64,000 nucleotides of DNA. Origin: Tianweitania sediminis. Its GTDB lineage: Bacteria; Pseudomonadota; Alphaproteobacteria; Rhizobiales; Rhizobiaceae. The stretch lies in assembly GCF_017813335.1 (NCBI RefSeq), contig NZ_JAGIYY010000004.1, positions 124,001-188,000 of the forward strand, read 5' to 3'. Position 1 is the stretch's first letter. Each line of letters begins with the position of its first letter. The notes under the pieces are model-generated. The model searched no databases. It worked only from the letters and a program-made list of their open reading frames with translations, and was not told where the DNA came from. Of the stretch, positions 41,782 to 50,713 are shown piece after piece. The position numbers were made by a program, and so were the translations under genes.

Positions 41782-42600
41782 TTGTTTTCCCTTACAGAAC
41801 TGATGATGTTTGCCGGCGCGACCGTGTTAGGCGGGGTGGTGTCCGGGTTCCTGGCAGGGGTGTTTGGGATCGGCGGCGGTGCCGTTCTCGTGCCCATGTT
41901 CTACCAGATCCTCGGCATGTTGCAGGTCGATGACAGCGTTCGCATGCATGTCGCGGTTGGAACCTCGCTTGCGATCATTGTTCCGACATCGCTGCGATCG
42001 TTCCAGGCCCATTACAAGCGGGGGGCGGTGGACATGTCCCTGCTGCGCAGCTTCCTTTTCCCTGTGCCTGCGGGCGTGGTGCTTGCGTCGCTCACGGCGG
42101 CCTACATATCCAGTGAGGGCCTGCGCATCATATTTACTGTCACAATGGTGGTGGTCGGGTTGCGTCTCCTTTTCAATCGCGAAAGCTGGCGGCTGGGCAG
42201 CACGGTGCCGGGCGGCGCTGCGCGGGTTCTGACAGGCGGGCTGATCGGCTATTTTTCGACCCTGATGGGGATCGGAGGCGGCATCATGAACAACACCTTC
42301 ATGACGCTTTACGGCCGGCCCATGCACCAGGCCGTTGCCACATCCTCTGGCGTCGGCGTGCTGATCGCGGTGCCGGGAACGCTCGGCTACATCTGGGCGG
42401 GCTGGGGCGAGCCCTTCCTGCCGCCAGGTTCAACAGGCTTTGTGAACTGGATCGGTCTCGCCTTGATCATCCCGATTGCGCTGGTGGTGACGCCGCTGGG
42501 CGTGCGGGTTGCGCATGCGCTCTCGAAGCGCAAGCTGGAGGTGGCGTTCGGGCTGTTTGCTCTCGCGGTGTCCTTGCGCTTCTTCATCAGCCTTTTCTGA
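41782..42600 (+). CDS. TSUP family transporter (second TauE/SafE-like)
   Basis: A 272-residue membrane protein with about eight helices and the repeated glycine motif: SGFLAGVFGIGGGAVLVPMFY near residues 21-41 (shown in part), then GIGGGIMNNTF. This is typical of sulfite/organosulfonate exporters of the TauE/SafE family, in a subtype distinct from the gene at 9691. A TTG start at 41782 with GGAG upstream is used; ATGs at 41803 or 41806 are alternatives. It ends three bases before the convergent aspartic protease stop. Confidence 0.85.
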   Translation: MFSLTELMMFAGATVLGGVVSGFLAGVFGIGGGAVLVPMFYQILGMLQVDDSVRMHVAVGTSLAIIVPTSLRSFQAHYKRGAVDMSLLRSFLFPVPAGVVLASLTAAYISSEGLRIIFTVTMVVVGLRLLFNRESWRLGSTVPGGAARVLTGGLIGYFSTLMGIGGGIMNNTFMTLYGRPMHQAVATSSGVGVLIAVPGTLGYIWAGWGEPFLPPGSTGFVNWIGLALIIPIALVVTPLGVRVAHALSKRKLEVAFGLFALAVSLRFFISLF

Positions 42601-42603
42601 CCG

Positions 42604-43320
42604 TCAGTCGCGCAGGATCATCCGGTCGCCGCGCACATCATATCCGGACAATGTGCCCATGAAGTTCATGCCGAGCAGGCTGCGGCTGAGCCCGCCGGCG
42701 CGGGCAACAAGCATAGGCACCCGAGATCGGGTGATGTCGCCGATCTCGATCGTGCCGGCGGGCGCCCGGGCGGCCAGCGAGGTGCCGTTGGCCGTGGAGA
42801 TGGCCACGTTGTAGGTGAGGGATGCGACGTCAATGCCCACAGCTTCGGCATCGCTGGTTGTCAGAACCGTGGTGCTTGCGCCGGTGTCGATCAGCAGGCG
42901 AACCGGCGTGCCGTTGATCCGCCCCCGCGCCTCGAAATGGTTGTTGGCCGATCGGCCGATGGTCACGGTGGGGCGGCCGTTATCGCTCAGCGTCGAAAGC
43001 GGACTGCCGGGCACAAGACCCGCCGACAAGCGGTTGGCGACGTCCTGCAACTCGTAGCGATAAAGGTAGCCCGTGGTGAGCAGGAGCAGGATCACGCACC
43101 AGATTGCAAAATTTCGCGCGAGGTGGCCGAACCGCCCGCGGGAAGCGACGATGGCAACCGAAAACACCGTCAGGAGCACGCCCGTCCGCAAGAGATGCGC
43201 AAACGCATCATTGTCGAGGCCAAAGGTGGTGCCCGCATCGTGGTTGAGAACCAGAAGAACCAGTCCGCCGGCAAGAACGGCCAAGATGATCCAAAGCAGC
43301 TGCGGCGGACGTCGCCTCAC
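42604..43320 (-). CDS. TIGR02281 family membrane-anchored aspartic protease
   Basis: A 238-residue protein with three hydrophobic N-terminal segments (about 8-26, 45-60, 70-87) and a C-terminal retroviral-type aspartic protease domain. The active site is LLIDTGASTTVL with Asp145, and the second family motif is LLGMNFM. Substrates are unknown; the family is common in alphaproteobacteria. The GTG start overlaps the DUF1289 stop as GTGA, so the two are coupled. Confidence 0.87.
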   Translation of the reverse strand: MRRRPPQLLWIILAVLAGGLVLLVLNHDAGTTFGLDNDAFAHLLRTGVLLTVFSVAIVASRGRFGHLARNFAIWCVILLLLTTGYLYRYELQDVANRLSAGLVPGSPLSTLSDNGRPTVTIGRSANNHFEARGRINGTPVRLLIDTGASTTVLTTSDAEAVGIDVASLTYNVAISTANGTSLAARAPAGTIEIGDITRSRVPMLVARAGGLSRSLLGMNFMGTLSGYDVRGDRMILRD

Positions 43321-43553
43321 GCGAGGGTCCCGCGCTCGCGAGCCATCCGCGCCCGGCGTGTTTCGCGGCGCGGCCGGCGTTCCACCGTTTCCAGCCGGGC
43401 CGGCAGTTCCGCCATCACCGAACGCCTCCGTTCCGGCGTCATGTCGATCCAGGCGCCGATCTCGTCGCGCGTGCGGCCGCAGCCGAAGCAGTAGCCGGTC
43501 TTGGCATCAACGGAGCAAACGAGAATGCAGGGGGATTCAATGGCGGCGGTCAT
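43317..43553 (-). CDS. DUF1289 domain protein, cysteine-rich
   Basis: A 78-residue protein with the DUF1289 motif SPCILVCSVDAKTGYCFGCGRTRDEI near the N-terminus (cited in parts: SPCILVC, GYCFGCGRT), giving four cysteines that probably bind zinc or an Fe-S cluster. An arginine-rich tail follows. It precedes the TIGR02281 protease in a two-gene operon and diverges from the CobT-like gene with 105 bases between starts. Confidence 0.85.
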   Translation of the reverse strand: MTAAIESPCILVCSVDAKTGYCFGCGRTRDEIGAWIDMTPERRRSVMAELPARLETVERRPRRETRRARMARERGTLA

Positions 43554-43658
43554 GGGCTTCAACGGCTCGGGCTGCGTTCCACATGGGATGAACGGCTTGC
43601 CAATGCAAGCACCGAACGCTATCGCGCCGCGAGCCGGCTCATCCGGCGGAGCGACCCA

Positions 43659-44648
43659 ATGACCAGCGCCTTGCCCTTCGATGATTTCCGCAGCCTCGTC
43701 CAGCGATTGCCGGAAGCCAACGATTTTGCCGGCAACCGTGTGCGCGAACGGCTGCGCGAGCTTGGCAGCCCTGGGGAGGGCCTGGGCAAGATCGGGGACC
43801 TGGCGGAATGGCTCGCAACTTGGAGCAGTCGTCCGGCCCAGGTGAACCGGCCACTCGTTGCGATCTTTGCCGGCACCCATGGCGTGATGAAGCAGGGTGT
43901 CGCCCGCGAGCGGCTGGAAGCCACGGCAGCCACCGTGGAGCATCTGGCGGCGGGCGGAGCGGCGGTCAGCCAGATCTGCGGCGCCAACGACCTTGGCCTC
44001 AAGGTCTTCGATCTCGCCCTAGACATGCCGACCGAGGATCTGTCGACGGGCGCCGCGTTCGACGAGCGGGGCTGTGCCGCTACGATGGCCTTTGGCATGG
44101 AAGCCGTTGCCGGAGGGTTCGATCTGGTTGCTCTGAGCGCTACGGGTGTCGGCGGCGACTTTGCGACGGCGACGGTCTTGACCGCTCTGTGGGGCGGCGC
44201 GCCATCCACTTGGATCAGCACGGAGGATGACAAGCTGGCTTCACGGCAGGCTGACGTGATTGATCAGGCGCTTCGCTTCCATGGTGCGGGCAATCTGCGT
44301 GATCCGTTTGAAATCCTGCGACGGGTCGGCGGGCGCGAGGTCGCCGCTCTTGTCGGCGCCATCATCGCGGCGCGAAGTGAGCGGATCCCGGTTATTCTCG
44401 ACGGCTATCCTGCGCTTGCCGCGGCCGCTTTGCTGCAAGCCGGCAATCCCGCCGCCGTGGACCACTGCCAGGTGGCTTCCACGATGGGAACGTTGGCCGG
44501 GCGCGCCATTCTCGACCGCCTGGGCATGCAGCCGATCCTTGGCCTCAACGTTTCGCAAGCCGGCGTCGGAGCAGGGCTTGCGACCCTGGTTGTGCGCACG
44601 GCAGCTCAAGTGGTGAGCGGACTGCGGGCGATGCCCACGCCGAACTGA
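43659..44648 (+). CDS. CobT-like protein lacking the catalytic glutamates
   Basis: A 329-residue homologue of nicotinate-nucleotide:dimethylbenzimidazole phosphoribosyltransferase, the enzyme making alpha-ribazole phosphate for cobalamin. Family features remain: NRPLVAIFAGTHGV (63-76), GCAATMAFGMEAVAGG (138-153), RVGGREVAALVGAIIAAR and VILDGY. The normally invariant GEMGIGNTT reads SATGVGGDF (160-168), and LGMRLGEGTG reads LGLNVSQAGVG (294-304). Both key glutamates are therefore replaced. The N-terminal PPGSLGRLE element is also altered to SPGEGLGKIG. It may be inactive as CobT or have a new role. The neighbourhood (divergent DUF1289) is that of rhizobial cobT, but cobS is absent. Confidence 0.82.
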   Translation: MTSALPFDDFRSLVQRLPEANDFAGNRVRERLRELGSPGEGLGKIGDLAEWLATWSSRPAQVNRPLVAIFAGTHGVMKQGVARERLEATAATVEHLAAGGAAVSQICGANDLGLKVFDLALDMPTEDLSTGAAFDERGCAATMAFGMEAVAGGFDLVALSATGVGGDFATATVLTALWGGAPSTWISTEDDKLASRQADVIDQALRFHGAGNLRDPFEILRRVGGREVAALVGAIIAARSERIPVILDGYPALAAAALLQAGNPAAVDHCQVASTMGTLAGRAILDRLGMQPILGLNVSQAGVGAGLATLVVRTAAQVVSGLRAMPTPN

Positions 44649-44661
44649 AAGCGGCAACCGT

Positions 44662-46182
44662 TCAGTAGCGGCGGCCGCCCATGGCTGCCGTGGGAAGAGG
44701 CGCCAGCGCTTCCATCACGCGCGAGGCGGGGAAGGTTGCGATCACTTCCGTGCCTTCGCGCAGCCTCGAGCGCAGTTCAAACGTTCCGCCGTGGATTTCC
44801 ACGAGGCCCCGAACGATCGGCAGGCCAAGCCCGGTGCCCTGTTCTGCGCTCTTGATTGCGATGGATCCTTGCCCAAAGGCGGATAACACCACGGGAATCT
44901 CGTCGGCCGGAATACCCGGACCATTGTCACGGATGGAGAGATACTGCCCGCCGCCAGCAGTCCAGCCGACGCGCACCTGAATCTCACCCCCGCTCGGCGT
45001 GAACTTCACGGCGTTCGACAGGAGGTTCAAGCAAATTTGGCGCAGCGCGCGTTCATCGCCGTAAAGGCGCGGCAGGTCGCGTTCGAACTGCTGCACGATC
45101 CGGATCGCCTTGTTGCTTGTGCGCAGCTCCATCAGGTGGCAGCAGTCTTCCACGATGGAGGCGAGCGCGACCGCTTCCTCGTTGAGCTGGTACCGGCCGG
45201 CCTCGATGCGCGACAGATCGAGGATCTCGTTGATGAGGTCCAGCAGATGCGTGCCGGAATCGTGGATGTCCTGCGCGTAACCGCGGTAGGTCTTGTTTTC
45301 CAGCGGTCCCAGCACTTCGGTCGCCATTACCTCCGAAAAGCCGAGGATCGCGTTGAGTGGCGTGCGTAACTCGTGGCTCATCGAAGCCAGGAACCGGCTT
45401 TTGGCGAGGTTCGCTTCTTCCGCCCGCCGCCGCGCCTCGTCGGACATGGACTTCGCCGTTTCGAGTTCGGCGATCAGGGCGTCCTTTTCGCTGCGGAACG
45501 CCAGCAGCATCACGGCCGAGCGGTTGAAGTGGCCGGCTACGTAAGTGAAGAACGGCAAGGACGCGATCAGCAGGAAGACCATCAAAAGGTCGACCGGTCT
45601 CGATAATCCCGTGCCGCTTGCGGCAAACACGATCACGGGCAGCGCAAAGGTGGCGACGAGCGCGCCTTGAAGGGCGGAGGCGATGATGGCTGTGACCGCG
45701 ATCGCCAGGAGAAGGATCACGGCCTTTACGACGGAAAACGGTTCCAGGCCGCAAGCGTCGCAGGCGATCCAAACAAAATAGATCCAGCCGATGCCGCTGA
45801 CGGCGTGGGCCATCAGCAGGCGTCGCGACCACCGTGCGGCGTCGAGGTCGCCGCTGCCGAGGCGCTCCACCCGCCGCGCAACCAGCGCCAGCGCGGCGTA
45901 GCCCAGCATGGTCAGCGGCGCCCAGATCAGGAGTTCGATGTTCATGCCGGCGGTCAGCCCGGCCGCTGCGATCAGGATCACGAGCAGCGGCATGGCCACC
46001 ACGGTGTTGATCATCGCGTGGGCGTGGAGCTTCAGGAGTTCGCGTTCGAAGGCAGGCGATCCGACCTGTTCCGCCAGGCGGTCGCGGGTGCGGCGAACGG
46101 CGCGTGCCACCTCGCTGCTCCGGCGGGCATTGGTGCGATCCACAATGATCTTGTCGGCCGAAGCCGAGCGCTGCACCGCCAT
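44662..46182 (-). CDS. Membrane-bound sensor histidine kinase
   Basis: A 506-residue kinase with about six hydrophobic segments between residues 58 and 215, a short coiled coil (about 232-262), a HisKA domain with phospho-histidine His270 in FLASMSHELRTPLNAILGF (cited in part), and an HATPase domain (NLLSNAVKF, DNGPGIP, GTGLGLPI). There is no recognisable extracellular sensor loop or PAS domain; sensing may occur in the membrane. No response regulator is adjacent. It resembles the PdhS/PleC group of alphaproteobacterial kinases in its catalytic core. It converges with the CobT-like gene. Confidence 0.9.
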   Translation of the reverse strand: MAVQRSASADKIIVDRTNARRSSEVARAVRRTRDRLAEQVGSPAFERELLKLHAHAMINTVVAMPLLVILIAAAGLTAGMNIELLIWAPLTMLGYAALALVARRVERLGSGDLDAARWSRRLLMAHAVSGIGWIYFVWIACDACGLEPFSVVKAVILLLAIAVTAIIASALQGALVATFALPVIVFAASGTGLSRPVDLLMVFLLIASLPFFTYVAGHFNRSAVMLLAFRSEKDALIAELETAKSMSDEARRRAEEANLAKSRFLASMSHELRTPLNAILGFSEVMATEVLGPLENKTYRGYAQDIHDSGTHLLDLINEILDLSRIEAGRYQLNEEAVALASIVEDCCHLMELRTSNKAIRIVQQFERDLPRLYGDERALRQICLNLLSNAVKFTPSGGEIQVRVGWTAGGGQYLSIRDNGPGIPADEIPVVLSAFGQGSIAIKSAEQGTGLGLPIVRGLVEIHGGTFELRSRLREGTEVIATFPASRVMEALAPLPTAAMGGRRY

Positions 46183-46340
46183 GGAACTCGCAACCAAACC
46201 CTAACAACTATCCTTAACGGCAGACTAAGCGGCAATGATTAAGAGACCCTTCAGCGCATGTTGCGGAGGCGAGGGGCTTGGCGCGGGCGGCTGAATGTGA
46301 TCAGAAAACGCCCGAGACCTGACATCGGGGAGGACCGGCG

Positions 46341-46952
46341 ATGAAGCTTTACGACGGAGGACGCGCGCCCAATCCGCGTCGTGTGCGCATTTTCCTGGCG
46401 GAGAAAGGCATCGATGTTCCGCTGGAGTCGATCGACATGGGCACTTTCGGCCACAAGTCGCCCGAACTCACCGCCCGCAATCCCATGCAGCGCCTGCCGG
46501 TTCTTGAACTCGGCGACGGCACGGTGATCGCTGAATCTGTTGCGATCTGCCGCTACTTCGAAGAGCTTTATCCTGAGCCCCCCTTGTTTGGCATAGGGGC
46601 CGTTGGGCGCGCCATCACCGAGATGTGGCAGCGCCGGATCGAGCTGTACCTGCTCAGTTCCGTTGCCGCCGCGTTCCGGCACATCCATCCCGCCATGAAG
46701 GAATGGGAACTGCCTCAGCTCCCGGAATGGGGTGAGTTGAACAAACCGAAGGCCCTTGAATTCTGCCAGTTTCTGGAAGGCGAGTTGGCCAATCGGGAGT
46801 TCATTGCCGGCGATCATTATACGATCGCCGACATCACGGCGCTGGTCGCGGTGGATTTCATGAAGCCCGCGAAGATCGTGGTGCCGGCTGAACTGAAGAA
46901 CCTGTTGCGCTGGCATGGAGCCGTTTCTGCCCGACCAAGCGCCCAAGCCTGA
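46341..46952 (+). CDS. Glutathione S-transferase family protein
   Basis: A 203-residue GST with an N-terminal thioredoxin fold (MKLYDGGRAPNPRRVRIFLAEKG, cited in part), the NPMQRLPVLELGDG loop and ESVAICRYFEE, then an all-helical C-terminal domain with the N-capping motif GDHYTIADITALVAV. The substrate is unknown. GGGGAGG precedes the ATG. Its 3' end overlaps the next gene by 38 bases in another frame. Confidence 0.9.
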   Translation: MKLYDGGRAPNPRRVRIFLAEKGIDVPLESIDMGTFGHKSPELTARNPMQRLPVLELGDGTVIAESVAICRYFEELYPEPPLFGIGAVGRAITEMWQRRIELYLLSSVAAAFRHIHPAMKEWELPQLPEWGELNKPKALEFCQFLEGELANREFIAGDHYTIADITALVAVDFMKPAKIVVPAELKNLLRWHGAVSARPSAQA

Positions 46953-47592
46953 CGTCGATCCGAGCGAGGTGGAGCTCTCCCGCCTCGCCAAAGCCATGCG
47001 GGCGTGTCGGATCTGTCGCGATATGCCGATCGGCGGTACGCTGCCCCATGAGCCGCGCCCGATCTTTGTCGTGTCACGGCGGGCAAGGATCCTGATTGCC
47101 AGCCAGGCACCTGGCGTCCGCGCCCATCAGTCCGGAATCCCCTTTCAGGACCCCTCGGGCATTCGGCTGCGGCAGTGGCTGGGCGTGGACGAAGACGCGT
47201 TCTACAACCCGGCGAACTTCGCCATCCTGCCGATGGGCTTCTGCTTTCCTGGACATGACCGCCAAAAGGGCGATCTCCCACCACGGGTCGAGTGCGCGCC
47301 CGCCTGGCAAAGGCAGGCTCTTGATCTCATGCCGCAGATCGAATTGATCCTGCTTGTTGGAAGCCATTCGCAGCGGTTTCACCTGGGGGCCAACCGAGCG
47401 ATGGCGACGACGGTTGGGGATTGGCGGCAAATCCTCGCATCGTCAAACAAGCCCAACGTGTTGCCGCTGCCGCATCCGTCCTGGCGCAACAGCAGCTGGC
47501 TCAAGCGCAACCCGTGGTTCGAAGACGAGCTTCTGCCGGTCCTGCAGCATCGCGTACGTCTGCTTCTTCAATCGAATGGCGCCGCTTCTTAG
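46915..47592 (+). CDS. Uracil-DNA glycosylase family protein
   Basis: A 225-residue protein of the UDG superfamily, COG1573-like. Motif 1 is ILIASQAPGVRAHQSGIPF (about 60-78), followed by GIRLRQWLG; the C-terminal motif is PLPHPSWRNSSW. Family 4 enzymes carry four Fe-S cysteines; here only CRICRD is visible near the N-terminus. It may be a cluster-free branch with DNA repair activity on uracil, or a divergent member. The start overlaps the GST gene by 38 bases; later starts (for example Met28) would remove the overlap. Confidence 0.8.
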   Translation: MEPFLPDQAPKPDVDPSEVELSRLAKAMRACRICRDMPIGGTLPHEPRPIFVVSRRARILIASQAPGVRAHQSGIPFQDPSGIRLRQWLGVDEDAFYNPANFAILPMGFCFPGHDRQKGDLPPRVECAPAWQRQALDLMPQIELILLVGSHSQRFHLGANRAMATTVGDWRQILASSNKPNVLPLPHPSWRNSSWLKRNPWFEDELLPVLQHRVRLLLQSNGAAS

Positions 47593-47658
47593 GAAAATCT
47601 CGTTGCGGAGCGCCGCTCGCTGCTTCTATGTGAGCATAGATTTCCAGTGGAGTTAAAG

Positions 47659-48147
47659 ATGGACCGCCTCGATCGGAAGATCCTGCGCCTTTTGCAGGAA
47701 GATTCCACCCTTGCCGTTGCCGATGTTGCCAAGAAGGTTGGGCTCTCCACGACGCCATGCTGGCGGCGCATCCAGAAGCTCGAGGAAGAAGGCGTCATCC
47801 AGCGTCGCGTCGCGATCCTGAATCCGGTGAAGATCAACGCCCGGGTGACGGTGTTCGTGTCGATCCGCACCAGTTCGCACAGCCATGAATGGCTGAAGCG
47901 CTTCTCGGAAGTTGTGCAGGAATTCCCTGAAGTCGTCGAGTTCTACCGCATGAGCGGCGACATCGATTACCTGATCCGGGTGGTGGTGCCGGACATCGCC
48001 GCCTACGACGCCTTCTATAAGCGGCTGATCGCGAAGATCGAGATCCGCGACGTGTCCTCGTCCTTCGCCATGGAGCAGATCAAGTACACGACCGAACTGC
48101 CGCTGGATTACATGGTGCTGGACACGCCGCGTTCCGCCGAAGCCTAG
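47659..48147 (+). CDS. Lrp/AsnC family transcriptional regulator
   Basis: A 162-residue Lrp-type regulator: HTH at about 3-55 (VAKKVGLSTTPCWRRIQKLEEEG, cited in part) and a RAM domain from about 65 (EFYRMSGDIDYLIRVVVPD). The start MDRLDRK has GTGGAG upstream; an in-frame GTG four codons earlier is possible. It faces the convergent beta-hydroxyacid dehydrogenase gene 24 bases away. Its amino-acid effector and targets are unknown; the nearby amino-acid importer is a candidate. Confidence 0.88.
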   Translation: MDRLDRKILRLLQEDSTLAVADVAKKVGLSTTPCWRRIQKLEEEGVIQRRVAILNPVKINARVTVFVSIRTSSHSHEWLKRFSEVVQEFPEVVEFYRMSGDIDYLIRVVVPDIAAYDAFYKRLIAKIEIRDVSSSFAMEQIKYTTELPLDYMVLDTPRSAEA

Positions 48148-48171
48148 CCGCGGCGGGCTCGGGCTTCTCGC

Positions 48172-49041
48172 TTACCGTTCCAGCCGCGCCAGAAGCGAGG
48201 ACGTGTCCCAGCGATTGCCCCCGAGCTTCTGCACATCCTTGTAGAACTGGTCGACAAGAGCCGTCAGCGCCAGGCTCGCTCCGTTGCGATCGGCTTCTTC
48301 AAGCAAGATGCCAAGATCCTTCCGCATCCAGTCGACCGCAAAGCCGAAATCGTATTTGCCGGCATTCATCGTCTTGTGGCGGTTTTCCATCTGCCACGAC
48401 CCGGCAGCACCCTTTGAGATCACCTCCACCACCTTCTCAATGTCGAGACCAGCCTTCTTGCCGAAGTGGATGCCCTCGGCGAGGCCTTGCACGACGCCGG
48501 CAATGCAGATCTGGTTGATCATCTTGGTCAACTGGCCAGCGCCGGCCGGTCCCATCAGCCCGACCATCTTGGCATAGGCATCGATCACCGGTCGTGCCCG
48601 CTCGAACACGGGTTGCTCGCCCCCCACCATCACGGTCAGCTGCCCGTTCTCCGCACCCGCCTGACCGCCAGAAACTGGCGCATCAAGGAAGTGGAAGCCA
48701 GCTTCCGTTGCCGCATGGTCGAGCTCACGGGCCACCTCCGCAGAGGCCGTGGTGTTGTCGATAAAAATCGCGCCGTTCTTCATCGAGGAGAACGCGCCGT
48801 CCGCACCCGTGGTGACGGAACGCAGGTCATCATCGTTCCCAACGCAGCAAAACACGAAGTCCGCGCGTTTTGCCGCTTCGGCAGGGGTCGCGGCATGGCT
48901 GCCGCCGAACTCCTGCACCCACTTTTCCGTCTTGGCTGCGGTGCGGTTGTAAACGGTGACGTCATGGCCTCCCTTGCCCGCGAGGTGTCCCGCCATTGGG
49001 TATCCCATGACGCCCAGGCCGATGAATGCGACTTTCGCCAT
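48172..49041 (-). CDS. Beta-hydroxyacid dehydrogenase family NAD(P)-dependent oxidoreductase
   Basis: A 289-residue member of the 3-hydroxyisobutyrate dehydrogenase superfamily, distinct from MmsB at 6803. It has the nucleotide-binding GLGVMG (8-13) with YNRT ending strand two, which favours NADP, the substrate motif FLDAPVSGGQAGA and catalytic Lys173 in LTKMINQI. It could be a tartronate-semialdehyde, glyoxylate or other short hydroxyacid reductase. It follows the ABC permease genes by 25 bases, as the last gene of that operon. Confidence 0.87.
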   Translation of the reverse strand: MAKVAFIGLGVMGYPMAGHLAGKGGHDVTVYNRTAAKTEKWVQEFGGSHAATPAEAAKRADFVFCCVGNDDDLRSVTTGADGAFSSMKNGAIFIDNTTASAEVARELDHAATEAGFHFLDAPVSGGQAGAENGQLTVMVGGEQPVFERARPVIDAYAKMVGLMGPAGAGQLTKMINQICIAGVVQGLAEGIHFGKKAGLDIEKVVEVISKGAAGSWQMENRHKTMNAGKYDFGFAVDWMRKDLGILLEEADRNGASLALTALVDQFYKDVQKLGGNRWDTSSLLARLER

Positions 49042-49066
49042 CGATGTGATCCTTCCGGTTCTTTGT

Positions 49067-49891
49067 TCAGTGGTGCAGGTGCCGGGTGAGCCGCCGTTCC
49101 AGCCAGTCGATCGTGTGGCGCAACGTTTCCACGATCGCTAGGTAGATCAGGGCGGCATAGAGATAGGTTTGGAAATCGAAGCTCCGCGAGTAGGCGCGCC
49201 GCGTTTCCCCCATCAGATCGTAGACCGTGATGATGGCCACGATGGCCGAGCCCTTGATCATCAGGATGATCTCGTTGCCATAAGGGCGGAGCGCAACGAT
49301 CAAAGCCTGCGGGATCACCACCAGCCGAAGCGTCTGCCATCTGGAAAGCCCGAGCGCCGCCGCGCCTTCCCACTGGCCGCGCCCCACGCTCCGGATTGCC
49401 CCACGCAGGATTTCTGCCTGATAAGCGGCAGTATTCAGGGTGAAGGCGAAAAGGGCGCAGTTCCAGGCATCACGGAAGAACCACCAAAGGCCCGCCGCAT
49501 CGAGCTGCGGCCGGAACGATCCCAGCCCGTAATAAATCAGGAACGCCTGCGCGATCAGCGGCGTGCCGCGAAAGAAGTAGACGTAGCCATAGGCAAGGCC
49601 GCCGAAGACCGGGTTCGCGGACATTCGTCCATAAGCAAGCGGCACCGAAAAGACCGCGCCCAGCACAATGGACAGGCCAACAAGTTGGAGCGTGACGAGG
49701 AGCCCGGAAAGGTAGCGACCGGCATAGGTGTCGAAAAGCACGGGGTCCCAGGCCCGCACCAGGTAGACCAGCAATCCGCCGATCAGCAGGAGCCAAAGGG
49801 CAACAAGAACGTGACCAGCCACGCGGGCCTTGGACCAGCGGCGCGGCGGCGGGGCAGGGCGCTCGACGACAGCCGTACTCGCGGCGCTCAT
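49067..49891 (-). CDS. Polar amino acid ABC transporter permease (HisM type)
   Basis: A 274-residue inner-membrane permease with about five to six helices. The conserved YVYFFRGTPLIAQAFLIYYG segment (about 102-121) and the EAA loop QWEGAAALGLSRWQTLRLVVIPQA are diagnostic for histidine/arginine/opine-type polar amino-acid importers. The start overlaps the upstream permease stop as ATGA. Residues 1-20 form a longer polar N-terminal tail than usual. Confidence 0.9.
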   Translation of the reverse strand: MSAASTAVVERPAPPPRRWSKARVAGHVLVALWLLLIGGLLVYLVRAWDPVLFDTYAGRYLSGLLVTLQLVGLSIVLGAVFSVPLAYGRMSANPVFGGLAYGYVYFFRGTPLIAQAFLIYYGLGSFRPQLDAAGLWWFFRDAWNCALFAFTLNTAAYQAEILRGAIRSVGRGQWEGAAALGLSRWQTLRLVVIPQALIVALRPYGNEIILMIKGSAIVAIITVYDLMGETRRAYSRSFDFQTYLYAALIYLAIVETLRHTIDWLERRLTRHLHH

Positions 49892-50601
49892 CGACCCACC
49901 GTGCCGCGTTCGGCATGCCGCTCAAGCGCGCGGAAGACCCAGGACGACAGGATGGCGAGCAGGAGGTAGATCAAACAAGCGAGGCCGTAGAACAAAAACG
50001 ACTCCCGCGTCACGCGCGCGGCAATGCCGGTTTGCCGGAGAATGTCGGTCAGGCCGATCACCGACACCAGCGCCGTGTCCTTCAAGAGGATCAGCCAAAG
50101 ATTGCCCAATCCGGGCAGAGCAATGCGAAAGAGTTGCGGCAGAACCACCAGCCGCATGGTCTTGCGATACGACAGCCCCACCGCATAGCCGCCCTCGTAC
50201 TGTCCCTGAGGGATGGCACGGAAGGCCGAAAGGAAGACCTCGCTGGCATAAGACGAGAACATGATGCCCAGCGCCACCATGCCGGCGGCAAAGGCATTGA
50301 TTTCAATGGTGGCGCTGGTGCCTGAAAGCCGCAGCACCTGCTGCACGCCAAGCTGCGCGCCGTAGTAGATCAGAAACAGCGTGAGGAGTTCGGGCAGGCC
50401 GCGAAAGATGGTGGTGTAGATGTTCCCGGCGAGCCGCATAGACGGCTCTTCGGATTGCTTGGCAAGCGCCACCAGGAAGCCGAGCACCAGGCCGAAGGGC
50501 AGGGTCGCCAGCGCCAGCGAGACCGTGATCAGGACGCCGGAGGCAATCTCGTCGCCCCATCCTTCGGGGCCGAAGCTCAAAAGCGTCTGCGCAGTCTCCA
50601 T
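49888..50601 (-). CDS. Polar amino acid ABC transporter permease (HisQ type)
   Basis: A 237-residue permease, partner of the HisM-type protein. IFRGLPELLTLFLIYYG marks the family and the EAA loop is QYEGGYAVGLSYRKTMRLVVLPQL. The ATG at 50601 is preferred over a TTG three codons upstream. It is 112 bases downstream of the binding-protein gene. No ATP-binding subunit is encoded in this operon. Confidence 0.9.
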   Translation of the reverse strand: METAQTLLSFGPEGWGDEIASGVLITVSLALATLPFGLVLGFLVALAKQSEEPSMRLAGNIYTTIFRGLPELLTLFLIYYGAQLGVQQVLRLSGTSATIEINAFAAGMVALGIMFSSYASEVFLSAFRAIPQGQYEGGYAVGLSYRKTMRLVVLPQLFRIALPGLGNLWLILLKDTALVSVIGLTDILRQTGIAARVTRESFLFYGLACLIYLLLAILSSWVFRALERHAERGTVGR

Positions 50602-50713
50602 CGGGCTCAATATGTCCGCGCAGATCCTGAAAACTCAAGATGATAATGGCTGTGCAGCGGAAGCGCTGCGGAGAAAAGCAGGGCAGCTCCGGGCCGCCCT
50701 GCCGAAGGGGCTT

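Noticed and set aside
43554..43658. Possible cobalamin riboswitch before the CobT-like gene
   Set aside because: The 105-base gap is too short and lacks the conserved B12-box sequence.
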